NCBI GenBank assembly: GCA_017504465.1
Contig: JAFVRE010000019.1
Location: forward strand, 1-53,922
From: Clostridia bacterium
Lineage (GTDB): Bacteria > Bacillota > Clostridia > Christensenellales > Borkfalkiaceae
DNA length: 53,922 nucleotides
Direction: 5' to 3'
The notes under the pieces are model-generated. The model was not told the DNA's origin, did not search any database, and was given only the letters and a program-made list of their open reading frames with translations. Numbering within the stretch: the stretch's first letter is position 1; every line of letters begins with the position of its first letter. The position numbers were made by a program, and so were the translations under genes. Positions 38,075-46,517 of the stretch are shown piece by piece.

Positions 38075-38103
38075 GCGAAAGGATCGGGCTTCGAGCCTTT
38101 CGC
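38075..38103 (+). other. Hairpin between the binding-protein and permease genes
   Basis: GCGAAAGG (38075-38082) pairs with CCTTTCGC (38096-38103). No T tract follows (AAGCGGGG). Hairpins at this place in binding-protein operons commonly protect the upstream mRNA and allow more binding protein than permease to be made; that role is inferred here. Confidence 0.6.
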
Positions 38104-38171
38104 AAGCGGGGTTGGAATATTTGAATTTTCAAGTTGTTTGAAAAAATGGACTTGAAAGATCAAGGTGAAAT

Positions 38172-39152
38172 ATGTTTAAATATATTACAAAAAGACTTTT
38201 ATTATCAGTACTTATTATTTTCGGCGTATCACTTTTGATGTACGCTTTGTTGAGATTGATGCCAGGTGACTACGTAGAACAAAAATTCACCCTCAATCCC
38301 AGCAGTGAAATCACCCCTGAACGTATTGCGGCAATGAAGGAATTGTACGGTTTGAACGATTCCGTTATCGTCGGCTACTTTAAGTGGCTTGGTAAGGCAC
38401 TCCAAGGGGACTTTGGTATGTCCTTCCAATTCGATAAACCCGTTATGGAAGTTATTGGCAAAAATATGTGGATTTCCTTCTTGTTGACGCTTGTCGCGCT
38501 TATCATTTATTATCCCTTGGGTATTTTCCTTGGTATCAGGGCGGCGGTTAAGCAGTATAGTATTTTCGACTATACCACCACGGTTATCACAATGCTCGGT
38601 ATTTCCTTGCCTTCCTTCTTCTTCTCGGCGGTATTGATTAAGACTTTCGCGTTTGATCTTGGTTGGTTTGATACGAGTTTGGGCTTGGTCAGCAGCGGTA
38701 TGCTTAATCCTACCGAATGGCAACTGTTCTGGGATAAGGCTTGGCATTTGGTCTTGCCCATGATTACCGTTGTCGTTTTGAGCATCGGCGGTTTGATGCG
38801 TTATACGCGTACGAATATGCTCGAAGTTTTAACGGCGGACTATATCCGTACGGCAAGAGCAAAAGGTTTGTCCGAAAATTCGGTTATCTATAAGCACGCG
38901 TTCAAGAACACGATGATCCCGCTCGTTACTATGCTTGCAGGTTTATTGCCCGGTTTGTTCGGCGGTTCAATGATTATCGAACAAGTTTTCTCCATTCCTG
39001 GTATTGGTTTGAAGGCATATCAAGCCTTAAACGCAGGTGACATTCCCTTCGTTATGGGTTACAATATGTTCCTTGCAATTTTGACCGTTTTGGGTATGTT
39101 AATAACGGACATTATGTATGCGGTGGTTGACCCTCGCGTTAAGTTGAAATAA
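38172..39152 (+). CDS. oppB: Oligopeptide ABC transporter permease OppB/DppB type
   Basis: 326 aa. Start ATG at 38172 with AAGGTG upstream. It has an N-terminal membrane helix and LMYALLRLMPGDYVE, the start typical of DppB/OppB permeases, then about five further helices. The conserved cytoplasmic loop (YIRTARAKGLSENSVIYKHA) contains the EAA contact region for the ATPases. The C terminus has EQVFSIPGIGLKAYQA and a final helix. The length is normal. It forms the membrane channel together with the next gene, 13 bases downstream. Confidence 0.94.
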   Translation: MFKYITKRLLLSVLIIFGVSLLMYALLRLMPGDYVEQKFTLNPSSEITPERIAAMKELYGLNDSVIVGYFKWLGKALQGDFGMSFQFDKPVMEVIGKNMWISFLLTLVALIIYYPLGIFLGIRAAVKQYSIFDYTTTVITMLGISLPSFFFSAVLIKTFAFDLGWFDTSLGLVSSGMLNPTEWQLFWDKAWHLVLPMITVVVLSIGGLMRYTRTNMLEVLTADYIRTARAKGLSENSVIYKHAFKNTMIPLVTMLAGLLPGLFGGSMIIEQVFSIPGIGLKAYQALNAGDIPFVMGYNMFLAILTVLGMLITDIMYAVVDPRVKLK

Positions 39153-39165
39153 AGGAGTGTAAAAA

Positions 39166-40299
39166 ATGAACGAAGAAAAATTGGATAATTTACAAGAACA
39201 AGAAGCTTCGGTTGCTCCTGAAACGACGCAAAACGAGTTGGAGACGGTAGAAGGCGCGGAATTTTTATCCGACAGCGTAAAGTCGTTAAGTCCTACGCAG
39301 TTGGTTTTGAAGAGATTTTTCCGTTCTAAGCTTTCCATCGTTGGTTTGGTACTTATCGTTTCGCTTTTCCTGTTTTCGTTCGTGGGCCCGCTTTTCTCAC
39401 CTTACGGTGAAACGGAAATTGACTACGTAACCGACCGTATGAACGTTGTCGTTACGGAGTTTACCTATGAAGTGCCCGCATACGACGAGTTCGGCAATCT
39501 TAAGTACGACAGCGAAGGCAACCAAATCTTTGAAAAGTACACCGTTTATCAGATGGATAAAACACAAAAGAAAGTTGACGACCACGCGTTGCCTTCCGCT
39601 GAGCATTGGCTCGGTACGGACGCGGACGGTATGGACGTATTGACGAGAATTATGTACGGTGGCAGAATTTCGCTTACTATCAGCTTTATCGTCGTAATCA
39701 TGGAAGTTGTTCTCGGTATTATTCTCGGCGGTTTGGCAGGGTACTTTGCAGGCTGGGTAGATACGCTTATCATGCGTGTCGTTGATATCTTTAACTGTTT
39801 GCCGACCTTGCCTTTGATGTTGATTATCGGTGCAATTCTCGACGCGCTGGGCATTAAAGCGAGCGTACGTATTTATTACATGATGGCGTTCTTAACCTTC
39901 TTTGGTTGGACGGGTATTGCGAGAATGGTGCGCGGTCAAATTTTGTCCTTGCGTGAACAGGAATTCATGGTTTCCGCAACGGCGCGCGGACTTTCGACCA
40001 AACGCAAAATTTTCCGTCACTTAATTCCAAACGTAATGCCTCAGCTTATCGTATCCATGACCTTAGGTCTTGGTAGCGTTATTCTTTCGGAAGCAACGCT
40101 TTCGTATTTGAACCTTGGCGTACCCAAGCCTTACGCGGCATGGGGCGGTATGATTGGCGATATTAAAGATCCCATCATTTTGCAAAACTATCCTAATCTT
40201 TGGGTGCCTGCAGGCTTGTGTATCGTACTTGCCGTGCTTGCGTTCAACTTCATTGGCGACGGTTTGCGCGACGCGTTCGATCCAAAATCAAAGAGGTAA
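39166..40299 (+). CDS. oppC: Oligopeptide ABC transporter permease OppC/DppC type
   Basis: 377 aa. Start ATG at 39166 after AAAGGAG. A cytoplasmic N-terminal extension of about 45 acidic residues precedes the first helix (about 58-78). The large outer loop (about 80-150) contains DEFGNLKYDSEGNQIFEKYT and then the conserved HWLGTDADGMDVLTRIMYGGR segment. The five core helices and the EAA loop (FMVSATARGLSTKRKIFRHL) follow. It is longer than the usual 300 aa because of the N-terminal extension and the enlarged outer loop. It pairs with OppB. The ATPase gene starts three bases after its stop. Confidence 0.93.
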   Translation: MNEEKLDNLQEQEASVAPETTQNELETVEGAEFLSDSVKSLSPTQLVLKRFFRSKLSIVGLVLIVSLFLFSFVGPLFSPYGETEIDYVTDRMNVVVTEFTYEVPAYDEFGNLKYDSEGNQIFEKYTVYQMDKTQKKVDDHALPSAEHWLGTDADGMDVLTRIMYGGRISLTISFIVVIMEVVLGIILGGLAGYFAGWVDTLIMRVVDIFNCLPTLPLMLIIGAILDALGIKASVRIYYMMAFLTFFGWTGIARMVRGQILSLREQEFMVSATARGLSTKRKIFRHLIPNVMPQLIVSMTLGLGSVILSEATLSYLNLGVPKPYAAWGGMIGDIKDPIILQNYPNLWVPAGLCIVLAVLAFNFIGDGLRDAFDPKSKR

Positions 40300-40302
40300 G
40301 CT

Positions 40303-41478
40303 ATGTTTTTTAAGAAAAAGAATTCTACTGGAACTGAAAAGGAAAAATCGCATTATCTTAGCGCTAAAGAAACGCGTGAAATTGCAAAGCAAAACGCGCG
40401 CACGATCCGCGAACTTGAACGCAGAAAAAAGAGAATCGCGTCTGAAGATGAATACACGACGCAAATGCGCGACGAAAACAATATCGTTGAGTTCGATAAT
40501 TTGCACACCTACTTCTTTGGTGACGCAGGTGTTGTAAAAGCGGTAAACGGCGTATCTTTCGATATTCCCAAGGGCGCAACGATCGGTGTCGTTGGCGAGT
40601 CTGGTTGCGGAAAGTCTGTAACCAGCTTGTCCTTGATGCAGCTCGTACAAGGCCCGAGAGGACAAATCGTGGACGGAAGCATTCGTTTTAATATGGGCGA
40701 CAAGGCTTACGATATCGCGAAAATGCCTCTTTCGGAAATGCGTAAAATCAGAGGCGAACAAATCGCAATGATTTTCCAAGAACCTATGACGTCCTTGAAC
40801 CCCGTTTTCAAAATCGGCTATCAAATGGACGAAATGGTGCTTTTACATACCCCGAACTGCACAAAGGAACAGGCAAAGGACCGTAGCATTGAAATGCTCA
40901 AGCTCGTTGGTATCGCTGCACCTGAACGCGTATATGATTGCTACCCGCACGAGCTTTCGGGCGGTATGCGTCAACGTGTCATGATCGCGATCGCGCTGTC
41001 CTGTAATCCCCGCTTGATTATCGCAGACGAGCCCACCACGGCGCTCGACGTAACCATTCAAGCACAGATTTTGGACTTACTTCGCGACATTAAGACCAAA
41101 ATTGACGGCTCGATTATGCTTATCACGCACGACTTGGGCGTTATTGCAGAAATGGCAGATTACGTAGTCGTAATGTATGCAGGCCGCGTAATCGAAAGAG
41201 GTACGACGAAGGAAATTTTCGAAAATCCCATGCACCCGTATACGATTGGTTTGCAAAAGAGCAAGCCGGTAGTACGTCGCAAGGTGGATAGATTGTACAA
41301 TATCCCCGGTCAAGTACCTAACCCTATTGATATGCCGAACTATTGTTATTTCCGCGATCGTTGCGATCGTTGTATCGGCAAGTGCAAAGAAGGGTATCCG
41401 GGCTTCATCCAAGTTTCACCCACGCATAGCGTATCTTGTTACTTGTACGAGAACGCGGAGGAGGAAAGCAATGTCTGA
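40303..41478 (+). CDS. oppD: Oligopeptide ABC transporter ATPase OppD/DppD type
   Basis: 391 aa. Start ATG at 40303 with AGAGG upstream. A charged N-terminal extension of about 60 residues, very rich in Lys, Glu and Arg, precedes the ATPase domain and is not usual for the family. Walker A is GESGCGKS, the signature is LSGGMRQR and Walker B is LIIADEPTTALD. The C-terminal oligopeptide-transporter region carries the cysteine set CYFRDRCDRCIGKC, which in this family is associated with an iron-sulfur site. It energises peptide import together with OppF. Its stop overlaps the start of the oppF gene by eight bases. Confidence 0.94.
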   Translation: MFFKKKNSTGTEKEKSHYLSAKETREIAKQNARTIRELERRKKRIASEDEYTTQMRDENNIVEFDNLHTYFFGDAGVVKAVNGVSFDIPKGATIGVVGESGCGKSVTSLSLMQLVQGPRGQIVDGSIRFNMGDKAYDIAKMPLSEMRKIRGEQIAMIFQEPMTSLNPVFKIGYQMDEMVLLHTPNCTKEQAKDRSIEMLKLVGIAAPERVYDCYPHELSGGMRQRVMIAIALSCNPRLIIADEPTTALDVTIQAQILDLLRDIKTKIDGSIMLITHDLGVIAEMADYVVVMYAGRVIERGTTKEIFENPMHPYTIGLQKSKPVVRRKVDRLYNIPGQVPNPIDMPNYCYFRDRCDRCIGKCKEGYPGFIQVSPTHSVSCYLYENAEEESNV

Positions 41479-42526
41479 TATGCAAGAAACGAACGTAGTA
41501 GAGAACGAATCGGTTAAAGCGGAAGAGGTAAAGGAAGTATTACCCCTTGATCCCGATGCGCTTCTCGAAGTAAGAAATTTGAAAAAATATTTCCCGGTCG
41601 AAACGGATTTCTTTGGCAGAACGACGAAATATTTAAAAGCGGTAGATGACGTAAGTTTCAAAATTAAAGAAGGTTCTACGCTTGGTATCGTAGGGGAATC
41701 GGGCTGCGGTAAAACGACGCTCGGCCGTACGATTTTGCGTTTACACCCTGCAACGTCGGGCGAAATTTATTTCGACGGTAAGGACATCAATACCCTTAAT
41801 ACCAAAGAAATGAACGCATTGCGTCCGTCTATGCAAATTATCTTCCAAGACCCGTATTCGAGCCTTTCGCCTCGTATGCCGATCGGTGAAATTATCGGGG
41901 AAGCGGTTTTGGAACATAATCTTGTGCCGAAAACGGAATTAAAGGCTTACGTTTTGGATATTATGAAGAAGTGCGGATTGCCTTATCACTATTACGATAG
42001 ATATCCCCACGAATTTTCGGGCGGTCAACGCCAACGTATCTGTATCGCGACGGCGCTCGCTTTACAGCCTAAATTCGTTGTTTGCGACGAACCCGTATCC
42101 GCGCTCGACGTATCCATTCAGGCGCAAATCATTAACTTGTTGCGCGATCTTCAAAAGGAAATGGGCTTGACGTATATCTTCATTTCCCACGACCTTTCCG
42201 TTGTAGAACATATCTCCGACTACGTTGGCGTTATGTATTTGGGCAGCATGGTGGAATACGGTTCGACGGACGATATCTTCAACAATCCTATGCATCCGTA
42301 CACGGAAGCATTGTTCTCGGCTGTTCCCGTTCCCGATCCGAACGTGAAGATGAACCGTATTATTTTGATCGGGGATATTCCCAGCCCCATCAACGCTCCT
42401 ACCGGCTGTAAATTCCATACCCGTTGCGAGCGTTGCATGGAAATTTGTAAGTCTGTTGCTCCCAAGTTTAAGGACTACGGCAACGGACATAAAGTTGCTT
42501 GTCACTTGTATCCTCAAGAAGACTAA
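41471..42526 (+). CDS. oppF: Oligopeptide ABC transporter ATPase OppF/DppF type
   Basis: 351 aa from the ATG at 41471, chosen because GGAGGA lies just upstream and the frame upstream of it is inside oppD. An acidic leader of about 30 residues precedes the ATPase domain. Walker A is GESGCGKTTLGRT, the signature is FSGGQRQR, Walker B is FVVCDEPVSALD, and the family-specific C-terminal region has CKFHTRCERCMEIC. It forms the second nucleotide-binding subunit. The gene is translationally coupled to oppD by the eight-base overlap. Confidence 0.94.
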   Translation: MSDMQETNVVENESVKAEEVKEVLPLDPDALLEVRNLKKYFPVETDFFGRTTKYLKAVDDVSFKIKEGSTLGIVGESGCGKTTLGRTILRLHPATSGEIYFDGKDINTLNTKEMNALRPSMQIIFQDPYSSLSPRMPIGEIIGEAVLEHNLVPKTELKAYVLDIMKKCGLPYHYYDRYPHEFSGGQRQRICIATALALQPKFVVCDEPVSALDVSIQAQIINLLRDLQKEMGLTYIFISHDLSVVEHISDYVGVMYLGSMVEYGSTDDIFNNPMHPYTEALFSAVPVPDPNVKMNRIILIGDIPSPINAPTGCKFHTRCERCMEICKSVAPKFKDYGNGHKVACHLYPQED

Positions 42527-42537
42527 AAGGTATATAA

Positions 42538-42804
42538 ATGCGTAAATTTAAAGAGAAAAAGAAAAAGGAAAAATTTGTTGACGACGGCCGCGTAATTGCG
42601 GATATGGACAACGAATACATCACGGGCTATAAGTCCAAAGAGCACCGCAAAAACGTTGAGGCGCTCAGAGAGGCGCAATTGAGCCGTGAAGAACGCAGAG
42701 CGATTTATAGAGGCGCGTTAGGGCAAGTTATGCCCATTTTCGGCATATTCATCTTCTCTATCATCGCAGCCATTCTCTTTCTTTATTTCGTTTGGATGCG
42801 TTAA
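42538..42804 (+). CDS. Small tail-anchored membrane protein at the end of the opp operon
   Basis: 88 aa. Start ATG at 42538 after AAAAGG, 11 bases behind oppF, so it belongs to the operon. The first 65 residues are highly charged (MRKFKEKKKKEKFVDDGRV, LREAQLSREERRAIYR) and likely helical. Residues about 66-86 form one membrane helix (IFGIFIFSIIAAILFLYFVW) at the extreme C terminus. I recognise no family. Position and shape suggest an accessory subunit of the importer, possibly touching the charged N-terminal extensions of OppD and OppF. Confidence 0.75.
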   Translation: MRKFKEKKKKEKFVDDGRVIADMDNEYITGYKSKEHRKNVEALREAQLSREERRAIYRGALGQVMPIFGIFIFSIIAAILFLYFVWMR

Positions 42805-42825
42805 TACTTGAATGGAACTAAACAC

Positions 42826-42866
42826 AAAGCCCCCTTTCTCCGTTTGGAGAAAGGGGGCTTTATTTA
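42826..42866. terminator. Bidirectional terminator between convergent genes
   Basis: AAAGCCCCCTTTCTCC (42826-42841) and GGAGAAAGGGGGCTTT (42846-42861) form a perfect 16-bp stem with a GTTT loop. T-rich DNA follows on the + side, and the A-rich left flank gives T residues for the minus strand. It closes the opp operon and the nucleotidase-kinase gene. Confidence 0.92.
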
Positions 42867-42876
42867 TCAATTATTA

Positions 42877-43989
42877 TTAAATTTTAAGGATATCGCAAAG
42901 TTCCTTGATTGCCTGATCGTAATTATCAAATTCAACGATATAATCGCAAATTTGCGCCGTTTGGTTTTCAGCTTCAATGGCTACGATGCGGTTGATTTTA
43001 TCTTCAATAGAAGAATTTTTGCGTAAAATAGAGTTTAAAAGCAGTTTTTTGTCGCGCTTGATATAGATTGTGGTAACGTTCTTAAAATTCGTTTTTAAGG
43101 ACATTGCGCCGCAAATATCCATAGTTGTCATAACGTGCTTACCGCTCGCAAGGATTTTTTCCACGTCTTGCTTTTTCGAGCCATAGCCATGTCCTGCGTA
43201 CATGGTCGATTGAAACATATCTCCGCTTTCTTTCATGGCGATAAATTGCTCGACGGATACGTAGTTATACCAAGTATTAAGTTCAACGGCGGTAGGGTCG
43301 TTGGTGGTGTAGCTGGTAAGCTTTTCATATTTATCCGTCTTTTCCAGCAAACGCGAAGCGATTGTGGATTTACCGCTCCCGGACGGACCTACGAGCACGA
43401 CGATGCTCGGCTCTTTCAAGGTCAAAGGATGTTGATGAACGCTGTAACTTTCCGAAATAACTTCCACAAGCTTTAAGAACTCGTCGTAGGTATTGACGGC
43501 GAGTACGCCTGTCGCCGCTTGATTCCAAGGCCAGCGAAGAAGGATAGGGTATTGCGCGGTAGAGCGTAAGACATTATGCATACCGTCGTCAAAAAGAATA
43601 TCCACGCCGATTTTATCCTTGCGCGCGCCCATATAGATATGGTCGGCAGGGATTTCGGGGAATTCTTGCATAATACGCTCTGCTCTAATGCCCATAAACT
43701 CAGGCGGGATAGCAGTAGAGACAAAGACTTCCGTCATAGTCGAAAGCTTTTTAACAAACTCTTTCGCGCCTTTCATAACCGGTTGCGTACGATAGAACTC
43801 AGGATCTTTGAAAAATTCAAAAATAGCGTCCGAACGAGTGCCTTGTTTTCCCCATTGCTTAATTTCATAAATAGAAAGCGGGGGATCGAATTTATATTTT
43901 TCGTTTGCGCATTGTACGGCGTAGGAAGTACATTCCATTAAAACGTCGTCAATATCGAGCGCGGTGGATAATCTAAATTTTCTACCCAT
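42877..43989 (-). CDS. Fusion of HAD-type 5'-nucleotidase and guanylate kinase-like domains
   Basis: 370 aa from the ATG at 43989, chosen because AAGGAGT precedes it on the minus strand; the frame is open further upstream but without a site. Residues about 6-185 match the NT5C/HAD nucleotidase family: D12-I-D14 in ALDIDDVL is the nucleophile motif and ILFDDG (131-136) is the acidic motif IV. Residues about 194-370 match guanylate kinase: P-loop GPSGSGKST at 201-209, then SYTTNDP, YGSKKQDVEKIL and a C-terminal lid. In true guanylate kinases the loop reads TTRxPR and both Arg bind GMP; here it is TTNDPT, so the substrate may differ. The protein probably acts on purine nucleotides in the cytosol. 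Confidence 0.82.
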   Translation of the reverse strand: MGRKFRLSTALDIDDVLMECTSYAVQCANEKYKFDPPLSIYEIKQWGKQGTRSDAIFEFFKDPEFYRTQPVMKGAKEFVKKLSTMTEVFVSTAIPPEFMGIRAERIMQEFPEIPADHIYMGARKDKIGVDILFDDGMHNVLRSTAQYPILLRWPWNQAATGVLAVNTYDEFLKLVEVISESYSVHQHPLTLKEPSIVVLVGPSGSGKSTIASRLLEKTDKYEKLTSYTTNDPTAVELNTWYNYVSVEQFIAMKESGDMFQSTMYAGHGYGSKKQDVEKILASGKHVMTTMDICGAMSLKTNFKNVTTIYIKRDKKLLLNSILRKNSSIEDKINRIVAIEAENQTAQICDYIVEFDNYDQAIKELCDILKI

Positions 43990-44023
43990 AAAAATACTCC
44001 TTAACATAGCTGAATACAATAGC

Positions 44024-44054
44024 ATTATACAACAAAGCAGAAGAAAAATCAATG
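44024..44054 (-). promoter_or_regulatory. Likely promoter of the nucleotidase-kinase gene
   Basis: Read on the minus strand, TATAAT covers 44029-44024, with TTGATT at 44054-44049 upstream. The spacing is 19 bases, a little long. The -10 box is perfect and about 35 bases from the start codon. Confidence 0.5.
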
Positions 44055-44090
44055 ATTTTTTGAAAAATAGTAAAAAAATAAAATTAGCCC

Positions 44091-44119
44091 TTGATTTTTA
44101 TTACGGAATGTGTTATAAT
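44091..44119 (+). promoter_or_regulatory. Promoter of the FAD protein and manA pair
   Basis: TATAAT at 44114-44119 is preceded by a TTGATT box near 44092, at roughly the standard spacing. The initiation site near 44126 leaves a leader of about 48 bases. Confidence 0.65.
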
Positions 44120-44173
44120 ATCTCTTGCTGAAAAGGTAAATTTAAGAGTATATATGATAAGGAAAAGAGAATT

Positions 44174-45547
44174 ATGAACAATTATGACGTTATTATTATC
44201 GGGGCAGGACCGGGCGGAATTTTCTCGGCGTATGAACTCTCGAAACTTGCTCCAACGCTCAAAATAGCCGTATTTGAAGGCGGACGCTCGCTTGAAAAGA
44301 GACGTTGTCCTATCGACGGCGATAAGATTAAGAAGTGCATTAACTGTCCAAGCTGTTCAATTATGAGTGGATTTGGCGGAGCTGGTGCATTTTCGGACGG
44401 GAAATACAACATTACAAATGATTTCGGTGGCACGCTCTATGAATATATCGGCAAGCGCAAGGCGACCGAACTTATGCATTACGTTGATGAAATTAATATG
44501 AAATACGGCGGGGCGGGCACGAAGATGTATTCGACGGCAGGCTCGCGCTTTAAGACCATTTGTATGCAAAACGATTTACATCTTTTGGACGCGTCCGTGC
44601 GGCATTTGGGTACGGATATAAATTACGTAGTGCTTGAAAACCTGTATGCGTATTTAAAAGACAAGGCGGATTTCTATTTCGATACCCCCGTTGAAAAGTT
44701 GGAAAAGACGGAAAACGGCTATCGTATTATTTGTCAAAATGGCGAATATATTTGTAAAAAATGTATCGTATCAGTAGGCCGTAGCGGCAGCAAATGGATG
44801 GAGCAGGTATGCGGTGAATTAAAAATACCCACCAAATCTAACCGTGTGGATATAGGCGTTAGAGTAGAGTTGCCCGCTGAAATTTTTGCGCATTTGACCG
44901 ATGAGCTGTATGAGAGTAAAATTGTTTACCGTACTGAAAAATACGGCGACAGGGTACGTACTTTTTGTATGAATCCGAAGGGCGCGGTCGTAAGCGAGAA
45001 TACAAACGGTATCATTACCGTCAACGGACACAGCTATGAAGATCCAGAAAAGCAAACGCAAAACACAAACTTTGCCCTGCTTGTCGCAAAGCATTTTTCC
45101 GAGCCTTTCCGTGACTCCAACGGTTACGGCGAATCAATTGCAAGATTGAGCAATATGCTCGGCGGCGGAGTTATTGTGCAACGGTTTGGGGATTTGATTA
45201 ACGGCAGGCGCAGTACGCCCGGACGCATAGAAGAATCCTTCACCACCCCGACCTTGACCGCAACGCCAGGGGATTTGAGTTTGGTGCTTCCCAAACGTAT
45301 TTTGGATGGGATTATCGAGATGATTTATGCGCTTGATAAAATCGCGCCGGGGACGGCAAACGAAGACACGCTTTTATACGGCGTGGAAGTAAAATTCTAT
45401 AATATGGAAGTCGAAGTGGACGAAAACCTGCAGAGCAGGTACGAGGGTTTGTACGTAATCGGCGATGGAAGCGGTATTACGCACTCGCTTTCCCACGCGT
45501 CTGCGAGCGGTGTGCACGTGGCTCGTCACGTTTCACAAAATTGTTAA
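44174..45547 (+). CDS. FAD-dependent oxidoreductase, COG2509-like
   Basis: 457 aa. Start ATG at 44174 with AAGGAAAAG upstream. The N terminus has a Rossmann FAD motif VIIIGAGPGGIFSAYEL (GAGPGG at 10-15). A conserved cysteine segment RRCPIDGDKIKKC...CPSC is followed by GFGGAGAFSDGK, typical of the COG2509 group of flavoproteins, whose reaction is not established. The C-terminal YVIGDGSGITHSLSHASASG contains the second FAD contact. The length is normal for the group. It is probably cotranscribed with the mannose-6-phosphate isomerase gene 15 bases downstream, though no functional link is evident. Confidence 0.85.
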   Translation: MNNYDVIIIGAGPGGIFSAYELSKLAPTLKIAVFEGGRSLEKRRCPIDGDKIKKCINCPSCSIMSGFGGAGAFSDGKYNITNDFGGTLYEYIGKRKATELMHYVDEINMKYGGAGTKMYSTAGSRFKTICMQNDLHLLDASVRHLGTDINYVVLENLYAYLKDKADFYFDTPVEKLEKTENGYRIICQNGEYICKKCIVSVGRSGSKWMEQVCGELKIPTKSNRVDIGVRVELPAEIFAHLTDELYESKIVYRTEKYGDRVRTFCMNPKGAVVSENTNGIITVNGHSYEDPEKQTQNTNFALLVAKHFSEPFRDSNGYGESIARLSNMLGGGVIVQRFGDLINGRRSTPGRIEESFTTPTLTATPGDLSLVLPKRILDGIIEMIYALDKIAPGTANEDTLLYGVEVKFYNMEVEVDENLQSRYEGLYVIGDGSGITHSLSHASASGVHVARHVSQNC

Positions 45548-45562
45548 AAGATAGGAGTAGAT

Positions 45563-46459
45563 ATGGACGTTGTAAAATTGTATCCCGAATGTAAAGACTA
45601 TATTTGGGGCGGCGAAAAATTAAAGCAAAAATACGGTAAGGTTACCGATAAAACACCTTGTGCGGAAAGTTGGGAGTTATCCTTCCACAAAGACGGCTTA
45701 ACCCGTCTTGAGAGCGGAAAAACACTCGCGGAAACCGTTAGCGAAAAAGATCTTGGAGAACTTGCAAAAGATTTCCCCTTTTTCCCCGTACTCATTAAAT
45801 TTATCGACGCCGAGCAAAATTTATCGGTACAAGTACACCCGTCCGACGACTACGCTTTAAAGAACGAGAACTCCTTTGGAAAAACGGAGATGTGGTACGT
45901 GGTCGAGGCGGAAGAGGGTGCAGGCTTGTACGTAGGCTTCAACCGTGACGTGACAAAATCAGAATTTGAACAAGCAATTGCGGAAAACCGCTTGACCGAG
46001 CTTTTAAATTTCTTTGAAGTGAAGGCTGGCGATTGTTATTTTATTCCGTCAGGAACAATCCACGCGATTGCAAAAGGTTGTTTGATTTGCGAAATTCAGC
46101 AAAACAGTAACCTTACCTACCGCGTTTATGATTACGGCAGAAAGGACAAGAACGGAAAGGAGCGCGAACTGCACGTTGAGAAGGCGCTTGCGGTTACTTC
46201 CTTGAAAAAATACGAGCCGATTAATTTCTCGGGAAACGTCCTTGGTACGTGTAAATATTTCCACGTAGAAAAGCTTTCCGTTAAAGAAAAAACAAATCGC
46301 GCAACGGACGAAAAATCTTTCCATTGCTTAACGTGCATGGGGGGCAGGGGCGCGTTGAATGGCAAAACCGTCTCTTGTGGCGACAGTTTCTTCGTGCCTG
46401 CAAATCACGGAGAATATACGCTGGAAGGGGATATGGAAATCGTAGTTACGAGCATCTAA
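45563..46459 (+). CDS. manA: Mannose-6-phosphate isomerase, class I
   Basis: 298 aa. Start ATG at 45563 after TAGGAG. It interconverts mannose-6-phosphate and fructose-6-phosphate in the cytosol. The cupin metal ligands are visible: Gln90 and His92 in LSVQVHP, Glu109 in KTEMWYV, and His167 in IPSGTIHAI. The substrate-side segment EIQQNSNLTYRVYDYGR is also conserved. The length fits the short Bacillota form of about 310 aa. It provides entry of mannose into glycolysis or supply of mannose-6-phosphate for glycans. Confidence 0.93.
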   Translation: MDVVKLYPECKDYIWGGEKLKQKYGKVTDKTPCAESWELSFHKDGLTRLESGKTLAETVSEKDLGELAKDFPFFPVLIKFIDAEQNLSVQVHPSDDYALKNENSFGKTEMWYVVEAEEGAGLYVGFNRDVTKSEFEQAIAENRLTELLNFFEVKAGDCYFIPSGTIHAIAKGCLICEIQQNSNLTYRVYDYGRKDKNGKERELHVEKALAVTSLKKYEPINFSGNVLGTCKYFHVEKLSVKEKTNRATDEKSFHCLTCMGGRGALNGKTVSCGDSFFVPANHGEYTLEGDMEIVVTSI

Positions 46460-46517
46460 GATAGCGAAAAATCATTTTCAATGGGCTTGAGAATCGAACG
46501 CATTAGGAGGTACGCGT

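Noticed and set aside
43135..43941. Plus-strand frames opposite the nucleotidase-kinase fusion (43135-43476 and 43576-43941)
   Set aside because: They lie antisense to a gene with clear catalytic motifs and have no initiation signals.
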